Shown piece by piece: positions 1-6,769 of a stretch of DNA of 9,193 bases. The notes beneath the pieces are model-generated. The model ran no database searches. It was not told the DNA's origin and saw only the letters and a program-made list of their open reading frames with translations. Position numbers and translations under genes: made by a program. This stretch comes from an uncultured Chloroflexota bacterium (GTDB lineage Bacteria > Chloroflexota > Limnocylindria > Limnocylindrales > CSP1-4), in the NCBI GenBank assembly GCA_903928275.1, contig CAIYQJ010000197.1, positions 1 to 9,193 of the forward strand, read 5' to 3'. How positions within the stretch are numbered: position 1 is the first letter of the stretch; each line of letters starts with the position of its first letter.

Positions 1-130
1 ACGAGCAGCTGCGGGTTGCGGACGACCGCGAGCATGTTCCGCCAGGCGAGACTGATCGAATCGGTGAGGATCCATGCGGGCGTGCGCCGCAGGGAGGGCG
101 TGCGCGGGACGCGGGTGGCGACGGCGGCGC

Positions 131-134
<4 letters not shown>
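1..134 (-). CDS. ABC-2 type (DrrB-like) exporter permease, N-terminal fragment
   Basis: The first 44 codons of a gene that leaves the window at its left edge. The visible protein begins MSAAVATRVPR and continues through TDSISLAWRNMLAVVRNPQLL. The pattern of a short polar N-terminus, then a W-R-N helix and 'VVRNPQLL' just before the first membrane segment, is what DrrB-like ABC-2 permeases show; the membrane segments themselves are outside the window. Its ATG (134-132) overlaps the TGA of the upstream ATPase gene (133-131) as ATGA, so the two are probably translationally coupled and form one two-component exporter. The substrate cannot be told: this family exports drugs, lipids or polysaccharides. 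The permease assignment rests on the short N-terminus and on its partner gene. Confidence 0.75.
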
Positions 135-1150
<1,016 letters not shown>

Positions 1151-1258
1151 GGATGCCTCCGGGCGGGCTCAGGGTCGATCGGGGCCGTCACCCACGAAGC
1201 GACGGCGTCACCTTCTCCTTCGCCGCGCGCGGACGGACGGATTGGACCCTGGGCGACG

Positions 1259-1293
1259 GATCGCCGGAACCGGCGCCGGTCCCTGGGGCGATC
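1259..1293 (-). terminator. Nested inverted repeat downstream of glnS, possible terminator
   Basis: Outer arms GATCGCC (1259-1265) and GGCGATC (1287-1293) enclose a perfect 12-bp palindrome, ACCGGCGCCGGT (1269-1280). It begins about 24 nt past the glnS stop and sits about 110 nt before the ABC ATPase start, where a terminator or attenuator between the two units would be expected. No T-run follows on the minus strand, so it is not a classical intrinsic terminator. An operator for the ABC operon is an alternative. The rest of the 166-nt spacer shows no convincing promoter. Confidence 0.3.
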
Positions 1294-1316
1294 GGGCGGC
1301 GAGTGGGCGCCGTGGG

Positions 1317-3017
1317 CTACGCCGTGTCGTGCCGCCCCTGCGCCTGGAGTCGGGCCCACGTGTCCCGCAGGGTCAGCGTGCGGTTGAACACGAGGTGGCC
1401 GGACGTCGAGTCGGGGTCCGGCGTGAAGTAGCCCAGCCGCTCGAACTGCACGGTCTCGCCCGCCGGCACGTCGGCGAGAGCCGGTTCCACGAGTGCGCCC
1501 TGGAGCACAGTCTCGGAGTCGGGGTTCAGGTCCGCGAAGAGGTCGCGGCCGTCGGCCCCGGGATCGGGGCGACTGAAGAGGTAGTCGTAGAGCCGCACCT
1601 CGGCGGGCATCGCGTGACCGGCCGAGATCCAGTGGAGTGTGGCCTTGGGCCGCCGCCCGTCGGGCGCGCTCCCGCCCCGCGTGGCCGGGTCATGCGTGCA
1701 CCGCAGCTCCAAGATCTCTCCGGCCGCGTCCTTCACCACCTCGCGACAGGTCACGAAGTACGCCGATCGGAGCCGCACCTCGCGCCCGGGGGCAAGGCGG
1801 AAGAACTTCGCCGGCGGCTCCTCCATGAAGTCCTCGCGCTCGATCCACACCTCGCGCGTGAAGGGCACCTTCCGCATCCCGGCCGATGGGTCCTCCGGGT
1901 TGTTGGCGACCTCCATCTCCTCGACCTGGCCCTCGGGGTAGTCCTCGATGACCACCCTGAGCGGATCGAGGACCGCGAAGCGGCGCGCGGCCGTCCGGTT
2001 GAGGACGTCGCGCGCGGCATGTTCGAGCATGCCGACCTCCACGACGCTGTCGCTCTTCGCCACGCCGATCATCGCGGCGAAGTCGCGGATGCCCTCGGCG
2101 GGGAAGCCCCGCCGTCGCAGGCCCGAGATCGTGGGCATCCGGGGGTCGTCCCAGCCGCGCACGTGCCCCTCGTTGACCAGTCGAAGGAGGACGCGCTTCG
2201 AGAGGACGGTGTACGTGAGGTAGAGCCGGGCGAACTCGTACTGCCGCGGGCGCGAGGGGACCGGCAGGTTCTCGATGAACCAGTCGTACAGCGGCCGGTG
2301 GATCTCGAACTCGAGCGTGCAGATCGAGTGGGTGACGCCCTCGATCGCATCGGACTGGCCGTGCGCGAAGTCGTACGTCGGGTACACGCACCACGCGTCA
2401 CCCGTCCGCGGATGCGCGGCGTGCACGATCCGGTAGAGCACGGGGTCGCGGAGGTTGATGTTCGGGGCGGCCATGTCGATCCGGGCGCGCAACACCCGCG
2501 TCCCGTTGGGGAACTCGCCGGCCCGCATCCGTGCGAAGAGATCCAGGCTCTCCTCGATCGGTCGCTCCCGCCAGGGGCTGTTCATGCCGGGCTCCGTCAG
2601 CGTGCCGCGGTGCTCCCGGATCTCGTCGGCCGACAGGTCGTCGACATAGGCCAGGCCTGCCCTGACCAGGTCGACCGCCCACGCGTAGAGCTGCTCGAAG
2701 TAGTCCGACGCGAAGTGGAGGTGCTCGCCCCAGTCGAACCCCAGCCAGCGCACGTCCGCCTCGATGGCGTCGATGAACTCCTGCTCTTCCTTCTCCGGGT
2801 TCGTGTCGTCGAAGCGCAGGTGGCACCGGCCGCCGAACTCGTTCGCGATGCCGAAGTTCAGGCAGATCGACTTCGCGTGGCCGATGTGCAGATAGCCGTT
2901 AGGCTCAGGTGGGAAGCGCGTGACGACCGTCTCCGTCCGTCCGGCGCGCACGTCGGCGGCCACGATCTCGCGGATGAAGTCGCCCCGCTCCGGCGAGGTC
3001 GGTGTCTGGATGCTCAC
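1317..3017 (-). CDS. glnS: Glutaminyl-tRNA synthetase
   Basis: Cytoplasmic class I enzyme that charges tRNA-Gln with glutamine using ATP. The protein is 566 residues from GTG 3017, close to the roughly 550 of E. coli GlnRS, and is collinear with it throughout. Visible: PPEPNGYLHIGHAKS with the HIGH motif (44-47), LRFDDTNP (67-74), the acceptor-binding region RGTLTEPGMNSPWRER, CTLEFEIHRPLYDW, the KMSKS equivalent VLSKR (271-275) and WDDPRMPTISGLRRRG, then the two-beta-barrel anticodon-binding domain (about 343-555) ending VFNRTLTLRDTW. It matches GlnRS rather than GluRS in all of these. The open frame extends to GTG 3119, but family alignment puts the N-terminus about 13 residues before DFIREIV, and GGGAG lies 10 nt before GTG 3017. 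The gene appears to stand alone, with a 290-nt spacer upstream. GlnRS is patchily distributed in bacteria, probably through transfer. Confidence 0.96.
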   Translation of the reverse strand: MSIQTPTSPERGDFIREIVAADVRAGRTETVVTRFPPEPNGYLHIGHAKSICLNFGIANEFGGRCHLRFDDTNPEKEEQEFIDAIEADVRWLGFDWGEHLHFASDYFEQLYAWAVDLVRAGLAYVDDLSADEIREHRGTLTEPGMNSPWRERPIEESLDLFARMRAGEFPNGTRVLRARIDMAAPNINLRDPVLYRIVHAAHPRTGDAWCVYPTYDFAHGQSDAIEGVTHSICTLEFEIHRPLYDWFIENLPVPSRPRQYEFARLYLTYTVLSKRVLLRLVNEGHVRGWDDPRMPTISGLRRRGFPAEGIRDFAAMIGVAKSDSVVEVGMLEHAARDVLNRTAARRFAVLDPLRVVIEDYPEGQVEEMEVANNPEDPSAGMRKVPFTREVWIEREDFMEEPPAKFFRLAPGREVRLRSAYFVTCREVVKDAAGEILELRCTHDPATRGGSAPDGRRPKATLHWISAGHAMPAEVRLYDYLFSRPDPGADGRDLFADLNPDSETVLQGALVEPALADVPAGETVQFERLGYFTPDPDSTSGHLVFNRTLTLRDTWARLQAQGRHDTA

Positions 3018-3098
3018 GCGGCAATGGCTCCCGATCAGTGGCTCGAGGAAGCGCGACGGGCGAGGCGGCTGCTCCACGCCCTGGACCTGGGCGCCCGA

Positions 3099-3141
3099 GA
3101 CCGGTCTTCCCACCATCACGCGGCGGCGGTTCCACCCGGTC
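3099..3141 (-). promoter_or_regulatory. T-box-like leader element upstream of glnS (tentative)
   Basis: On the minus strand GGGTGGAACCGC (3137-3126) matches the T-box consensus core GGGUGGNACCGC, about 110 nt before the glnS start. It can fold: GACCGG (3141-3136) pairs with CCGGTC (3104-3099), and CCGCC (3126-3122) pairs with GGTGG (3114-3110), leaving UGGAACC in the left side of an internal loop, as in a T-box antiterminator. Against it: five unpaired bases on the right side are not canonical; UGGA would pair with a tRNA ending UCCA, whereas bacterial tRNA-Gln usually has G73; and I find no clear Stem I, although Gln codons CAG occur in a hairpin loop at 3229-3253. Such matches can arise by chance in GC-rich DNA. 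Confidence 0.2.
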
Positions 3142-3284
3142 GCCCCCGAAGGTCAGGGGAGACGGTCGACGGGGTGCATGGTACGGCGCCCGACGGCGTG
3201 GCGCCGCGGCGTCCCCGGGGCCGGTGGGTCCTGCCTGTACGATCCGGCTCCGGCCCACCTGCGCAGGCCCCGAGCAGCGCGGCG

Positions 3285-3307
3285 CCTCGCGGGCCGTGCC
3301 GCCGAGG
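3285..3307 (-). terminator. GC-rich hairpin abutting the lipoprotein stop codon
   Basis: Arms CCTCG (3285-3289) and CGAGG (3303-3307), extended inward by CGG/CCG with one unpaired base, form a hairpin that starts right after the TGA at 3310-3308. The position suits a transcript end for the lipoprotein gene. No U-tract follows, so it may be a non-canonical terminator or simply RNA 3'-end protection. Beyond it, the spacer to glnS holds a 10-bp palindrome CCTGCGCAGG (3258-3267), 6-bp arms GGTGGG/CCCACC (3223-3228, 3254-3259) and no convincing promoter. Confidence 0.3.
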
Positions 3308-3862
3308 TCAGGGCTGAGCGAAGAGCCCTGCGATCTTCTTGTCGAGGGCGGCGATCGCGGCATCGAGCTTGGCGATCCGCGCCTTGTTCGCGGCGAGCGT
3401 CGTCGTGCCCTGCCCGATCTTCGCGTAGAGCCCCGCGAGCGTCGCCCGGTCGGCGAGGGCCGTCGCGATGTCCGCCTGGACGGCCGCGGGCCACGTGACG
3501 GCCCGGAGCTCGGCGGACATACGCCGGATGCTCGACGCGACGCCGAGGTAGGCCTTCGCGGCCGCGGCCTTCGTCTTGGCGGCCGCTGCCTGCGCGAGCC
3601 CGGCGCTCACCTTCGTCTTCATGTCCGCTGTGATCTGCTTGTACAGGGCAGCGAGGGCGACGACGTCAGCCGCGGACGGCGGCGCGGGCGTGGCGACCAC
3701 CGCCGGGGTGGGGGATGCGAGACCAACGGGCGAGTCGGTCGGGACGGTCACCGGGGGCGCCGACTCGGTCGCCGATGCCGTCGGCGTGGGGGTGCTGCTC
3801 GGCGAGCAGCCGACCACGAGGATGGCCGCCGCGAGCGCGACGACCGACAGGCGGGAACGCAT
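3308..3862 (-). CDS. Small secreted lipoprotein with Ala-rich helical domain, function unknown
   Basis: I do not recognise this 184-residue protein as a named family. It starts MRSRLSVVALAAAILVVGC: an Arg-containing n-region, a hydrophobic core and lipobox VVGC with the lipidated cysteine at 19, so it should be exported and anchored to the outer face of the membrane. Residues 20-65 are a flexible Ser/Thr/Pro-rich linker, typical of surface lipoproteins in GC-rich Chloroflexota. Residues 66-184 are Ala/Lys-rich and predicted helical, with heptad-like spacing in the last 35 residues (ARIAKLDAAIAALDKKIAGL), suggesting a helical bundle or coiled coil. ATG 3862 is preceded by AGAGG at 7-nt spacing; longer in-frame starts would remove the signal peptide from the N-terminus and run into hoxH. 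It has its own upstream spacer with a -10-like element, so it is probably not part of the hydrogenase operon. Confidence 0.85.
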   Translation of the reverse strand: MRSRLSVVALAAAILVVGCSPSSTPTPTASATESAPPVTVPTDSPVGLASPTPAVVATPAPPSAADVVALAALYKQITADMKTKVSAGLAQAAAAKTKAAAAKAYLGVASSIRRMSAELRAVTWPAAVQADIATALADRATLAGLYAKIGQGTTTLAANKARIAKLDAAIAALDKKIAGLFAQP

Positions 3863-3882
3863 CGCGACACCTCTGTGTAGAC

Positions 3883-3897
3883 AGCCTCGACGAGGCT
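3883..3897. repeat. Near-perfect palindrome between promoter-like -10 and lipoprotein RBS
   Basis: AGCCTCG and CGAGGCT form 7-bp arms around a single central base. The element starts about 8 nt downstream of the TATCAT hexamer and ends 9 nt upstream of the AGAGG ribosome site, so it would fall at roughly +1 to +15 of the predicted transcript. It could be an operator for a dimeric repressor or a 5'-end hairpin. The sequence is seen; the function is inference. Confidence 0.4.
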
Positions 3898-3904
3898 CAT
3901 CGTG

Positions 3905-3910
3905 ATGATA
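3905..3910 (-). promoter_or_regulatory. Candidate -10 hexamer of the lipoprotein gene promoter
   Basis: TATCAT on the minus strand matches five of six bases of the sigma-70-type TATAAT and stands out in the GC-rich 110-nt spacer between hoxH and the lipoprotein gene. At 17-19 nt upstream only poor -35 matches exist (for example CTGGCT). It would place a start site near 3898, just at the palindrome. Promoter rules for this lineage are not known to me. Confidence 0.35.
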
Positions 3911-3972
3911 CGGCGCAGTGTGCGAGCGGAGCCAGCCCGAAGGTGCTGCCCGGGGTGGGACGCGGGCCGGAC

Positions 3973-5394
3973 CTACGGTGTTGCCAGCTCGTCGAGCACC
4001 TGACCGTCGGGACCGCGCAACTCCAGGACCAGGGGCACCAGCCCCAGGGCGTGCGTGGAGCAGCTGAGGCAAGGGTCATAGGCGCGAACCAGCGCGGAGA
4101 CGCGGTTGAGGGCGCCTTCCTGGATCTTGTTGCCATCGACGAAGCGCTGGGCGACCTGCAGCACGCCGCGGCCGATGGCCAGGTTGTTGTGTCCGGTCGC
4201 GACGATGAGGTTGGCCCACGTGATGGCGCCGTTGTCGTCCACCCTGTAGTGGTGGATGAGGGTGCCGCGCGGGGCTTCGATGACCCCGATGCCCTCGGAG
4301 CTGTTGACGCCCGCGTGAGCGCGGACCTTGGTGTCGAGGATGGCCGGATCGTCGAGCAGCTGCTGCATGCGCTCCAGGGCGTAGGTGGCCTCGATCAGCC
4401 GCGCGTAGTGGTAATGGAAGCCGCTCTGGACGATCCGACCGTATCGCTCGCGGAACTCCGCGAGCTCCGCGTCGGCGTCCGGCGTTCCACAGCGGTCCGC
4501 GACGTTGAGGCGCGCCAGTGGGCCGACCCGGTAGATCCCGTCGGGGTAGCCAGCGGGCCGATAGTAGGGCGCCTTCAGATACGAGTCCGGGAGCGACGCC
4601 TCGCCGATGTAGCTCGCATAGTCCTGGGGCCGGATCTGGTCCGCCACGATCGCGCCATCGGAGCCGACGAATCGCAGGTTTCCGTCGTAGAGCCGCAGCG
4701 CGCCGTCGGGGCCGACGAGGCCGAGGTACATCGTGGGGAAGTTCGAGAAGGCGTCGATCTCGTTCGGGAAGCCGTCGACCGTCTTCTTCCACATCGCGAG
4801 CGTGCGCTGCACGACCGCCGCGGCCGCCGGCAGCTCGGCGAGCGTCTTCTCCCGCGCCTGCGGGTCGAGCGGGGCGTTGACGCCGCCGGGTACCGTCCAC
4901 GAGGGATGGACGCGCTCCCGGGCGAGTCGCTCGATCGTCTGCTGGCCGAACTTGCGGAGCGCGATCCCGTCGCGCAGGGCGTCGGGGTGCTCCTCGAGCA
5001 GTCCGGCGATGTTGCGTCGGGCGGGATCGGCGTCCATGCCGAGCAACAGGTCGGGCGCCGACAGGTGGAAGAACGAGAGCGCGTGCGACTGCACGATCTG
5101 CGCGCAGTGCAGCAGCTCGCGCAGCTTCGCGGCCGCGCTCGGGACGCGCACGGCCATGATCTCGTCGCAGGCCTTCACCGATGCGAGCAGGTGGCTTACC
5201 GGGCAGATCCCGCAGATGCGCGACGTGATGGACGGCATCTCGTAGTACGGCCGCCCCTCGGTGAACTTCTCGAAGCCGCGGATCTGGGTGACGTGGAAGC
5301 GCGCGTCGCACACCTTCCCCATGTCGTCGAGCTGGATCGTGATCCTGCCGTGGCCCTCGATCCGCGTCACATGGTCGATCGTGATCCTGGTCAT
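3973..5394 (-). CDS. hoxH: NAD-linked [NiFe]-hydrogenase large (catalytic) subunit, group 3d-like
   Basis: The 473-residue subunit that carries the NiFe(CN)2CO site and splits or forms H2. It begins MTRITIDHVTRIEGHGR, the usual large-subunit N-terminus. The L1 motif SRICGICPVSH gives nickel ligands C61 and C64; the L2 motif DPCLSCSTHALG gives C442 and C445. About 25 residues follow CSTH, consistent with a precursor whose tail is removed by a HoxW-type endopeptidase after nickel insertion; no such gene is in this window. Length and motifs fit HoxH rather than membrane uptake hydrogenases. The start is chosen at ATG 5394 because AGGAG lies 7 nt upstream, the same spacing as in hoxU and hoxY. 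An in-frame ATG at 5511 would add 39 Ala/Arg-rich residues, lacks a good ribosome site and is not needed by the family. Last gene of the operon, with no clear U-tract terminator after its TAG. Confidence 0.96.
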   Translation of the reverse strand: MTRITIDHVTRIEGHGRITIQLDDMGKVCDARFHVTQIRGFEKFTEGRPYYEMPSITSRICGICPVSHLLASVKACDEIMAVRVPSAAAKLRELLHCAQIVQSHALSFFHLSAPDLLLGMDADPARRNIAGLLEEHPDALRDGIALRKFGQQTIERLARERVHPSWTVPGGVNAPLDPQAREKTLAELPAAAAVVQRTLAMWKKTVDGFPNEIDAFSNFPTMYLGLVGPDGALRLYDGNLRFVGSDGAIVADQIRPQDYASYIGEASLPDSYLKAPYYRPAGYPDGIYRVGPLARLNVADRCGTPDADAELAEFRERYGRIVQSGFHYHYARLIEATYALERMQQLLDDPAILDTKVRAHAGVNSSEGIGVIEAPRGTLIHHYRVDDNGAITWANLIVATGHNNLAIGRGVLQVAQRFVDGNKIQEGALNRVSALVRAYDPCLSCSTHALGLVPLVLELRGPDGQVLDELATP

Positions 5395-5401
5395 GGCTGG
5401 T

Positions 5402-5406
5402 CTCCT
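5402..5406 (-). promoter_or_regulatory. Ribosome binding site that decides the hoxH start
   Basis: AGGAG on the minus strand, 7 nt before ATG 5394. hoxU and hoxY have GGAGG at the same 7-nt spacing. The alternative in-frame ATG at 5511 has only GGGTAG-like sequence, which is part of the hoxY stop region. This favours the short HoxH and leaves 5395-5519 as a true non-coding spacer. Confidence 0.7.
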
Positions 5407-5454
5407 GGCCCCCGCCTCTTGCGCCGCGGGCGCCTCCGCGGCCGGCTCGTGGCC

Positions 5455-5492
5455 CATCGGAGCACGCGACGCGCGCCCCGCCTGCTCCGACG
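5455..5492 (-). repeat. Inverted repeat in the hoxY-hoxH spacer
   Basis: Perfect 8-bp arms TCGGAGCA (5457-5464) and TGCTCCGA (5483-5490), extendable on the minus-strand RNA by a G-U and a C-G pair to a 10-bp stem, enclose an 18-nt GC-rich loop that can form a further small stem. It sits within the 125-nt gap between hoxY and hoxH. Such intercistronic hairpins can set RNA stability or the ratio of neighbouring proteins. It is too far from the hoxH ribosome site (about 50 nt) to mask it directly. Confidence 0.45.
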
Positions 5493-5519
5493 TCGTCTTC
5501 CTCGTCGCCATGTCGCGCG

Positions 5520-6050
5520 CTACCCGAACCGCAGCTTCGAACCGGGATCCGGCGTCCGGCCCTCGAGCAACTCGCTCAGCACCAGCAGGATCGCGTTGGG
5601 CTTGGGCGGGCAACCCGGGACGTGCACGTCGACCTTGATCGACTCGTGCAGCGGCTGCGCATGCTTGAGCAGCGCGGGCACGCCGTCGGTGGGCACGCCC
5701 GGCTGTGCGCTGGCGCCCTCGACGTAGACGCGCTCGAGCAGGCTGCGGACAGGGATGCCGTTCCGCATCGATGGGACGTTGCCCGTCACCGCGCAGTCGC
5801 CGAGCGCGACTACGATCCGGCTGCGCGCACGGGCGGTCTGGGCGAGCGCGAGATCGGCCTGGCTGCTGACCGCGCCCTCGATGACGGCCACGTCGACCCC
5901 TTCGGGCCATTCCTGTGCATCGACGAGCGGGCCGAACACGATGTCGGCCTTCCGCAGCACCGCGACGATGCCCTCGTCGATGTCGAGCAGCGACATGTGG
6001 CAGCCCGAGCACCCGTCGAGCCAGCAGGTACCGATCTTCACCCGGTCCAT
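5520..6050 (-). CDS. hoxY: NAD-linked [NiFe]-hydrogenase small subunit
   Basis: A 176-residue partner of HoxH that passes electrons between the NiFe site and the HoxU clusters. The four ligands of the single proximal [4Fe-4S] cluster are visible: C14 and C17 in WLDGCSGCHMS, C86 in LGDCAVTGN and C147 in VPGCPPKP. There is no signal peptide or twin-arginine motif, as expected of a soluble cytoplasmic group 3 enzyme, and no C-terminal medial/distal cluster domain as in group 1 small subunits. The ATG at 6050 overlaps the hoxU stop as TGATG, with GGAGG 7 nt upstream, so it is probably translationally coupled to hoxU. It resembles NuoB/PSST-type proteins, but the adjacent HoxH makes the hydrogenase assignment firm. 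Confidence 0.95.
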   Translation of the reverse strand: MDRVKIGTCWLDGCSGCHMSLLDIDEGIVAVLRKADIVFGPLVDAQEWPEGVDVAVIEGAVSSQADLALAQTARARSRIVVALGDCAVTGNVPSMRNGIPVRSLLERVYVEGASAQPGVPTDGVPALLKHAQPLHESIKVDVHVPGCPPKPNAILLVLSELLEGRTPDPGSKLRFG

Positions 6051-6757
6051 CAGCTGCCCTCCCGCATGGAGGTGAGCCGGCTGACGGTGGTCCTGTGCTT
6101 CGTCATCTCCTCCACTCCCCAGCCCTTCTCGGCCATCGCGCCGGTCGGACAGGCCTGGACGCACTTGCCGCAGCTGGTGCAGGACGTGGCCTCGCCCCAC
6201 GGCCGCTTCATCTCGGAGACGAGCATCGACTGGGTGCCACGGCCGGCCACGTCCCACACGTGCGCGCCCTCGATCTCGGCGCAGGCGCGGACGCAGCGCG
6301 AGCACAGGATGCAGCGGTTGTGATCGAGCACGTAGCGCGGGTGCGAGACGTCGATCGGCAGTCGCGGGAAGCTGTACGGGTAGCGAACGTACTTCACCCC
6401 GTGGTCCTGCGCCAGGGTCTGCAGCTCGCAGTGCCCCGAGGAGACGCACACGGCGCAGATGTGGTTGCGCTCCGCGAACAGGAGCTCGAGCGCGATCTTG
6501 CGGTAGGCCTGGAGCTGCGGCGAGCTCGTGACGACCGCCAGGCCCTCCTGCACCGGGGTAGTGCAGGCGGGCTGCAGCCGCCCGACGCCCGAGATCTCCA
6601 CCATGCACAGGCGGCAGGCGCCGACCGCGCTGAGGCCCTCCATGTAGCAGAGGGCCGGGATGTAGGTGTTGCTGGCGCGCGCGACCTCGAGGATCGTCTG
6701 GCCGGCGGTGGCCGCGATCACCTCGCCGTCGATGCGGACCTTCACCTTCTCGGTCAC
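6050..6757 (-). CDS. hoxU: Hydrogenase diaphorase iron-sulfur subunit (NuoG-like)
   Basis: A 235-residue electron wire between the flavin subunit and HoxY. Order of domains: plant-type [2Fe-2S] ferredoxin fold with C37, C48, C51 and C65; a His-ligated [4Fe-4S] motif NHICAVCVSSGHC (H99, C101, C104, C110), in the close-spaced form seen in HoxU; then two ferredoxin-like [4Fe-4S] motifs, CILCSRCVRAC (149-159) and CTSCGKCVQAC (193-203). It lacks the molybdopterin-type C-terminal domain of full NuoG, which fits HoxU. The start is GTG 6757 (MTEKVKVRIDG), with GGAGG 7 nt upstream. It begins 12 nt after the fused HoxF-like gene stops and ends overlapping hoxY, so the three are one transcript. Confidence 0.95.
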   Translation of the reverse strand: MTEKVKVRIDGEVIAATAGQTILEVARASNTYIPALCYMEGLSAVGACRLCMVEISGVGRLQPACTTPVQEGLAVVTSSPQLQAYRKIALELLFAERNHICAVCVSSGHCELQTLAQDHGVKYVRYPYSFPRLPIDVSHPRYVLDHNRCILCSRCVRACAEIEGAHVWDVAGRGTQSMLVSEMKRPWGEATSCTSCGKCVQACPTGAMAEKGWGVEEMTKHRTTVSRLTSMREGS

Positions 6758-6769
6758 GTCCCGTCCTCC

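Noticed and set aside
3018..3119. Longer glnS start at GTG 3119 or ATG 3116
   Set aside because: The added 33-34 residues have no counterpart in GlnRS and no good ribosome site; GTG 3017 gives the family length.
3929..3955. Possible terminator hairpin after hoxH (CAGC-A-CC...GG-GCTG around a TTC loop)
   Set aside because: The stem is short and bulged with no U-tract; it is not distinguishable from background folding in GC-rich sequence.
3308..4072. Longer start (4072) for the lipoprotein gene
   Set aside because: It would overlap hoxH and bury a clean signal peptide and lipobox 70 residues inside the protein.
3715..5727. 670-codon open frame on the plus strand opposite hoxH and hoxY
   Set aside because: Antisense shadow of the hydrogenase genes: skewed composition and no motif.
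3973..6012. Reading hoxH as a 679-residue protein starting at 6012
   Set aside because: The extra N-terminus overlaps hoxY in another frame and has no hydrogenase homology. The family N-terminus MTRITIDHVTRIEGH with a good ribosome site starts at 5394.
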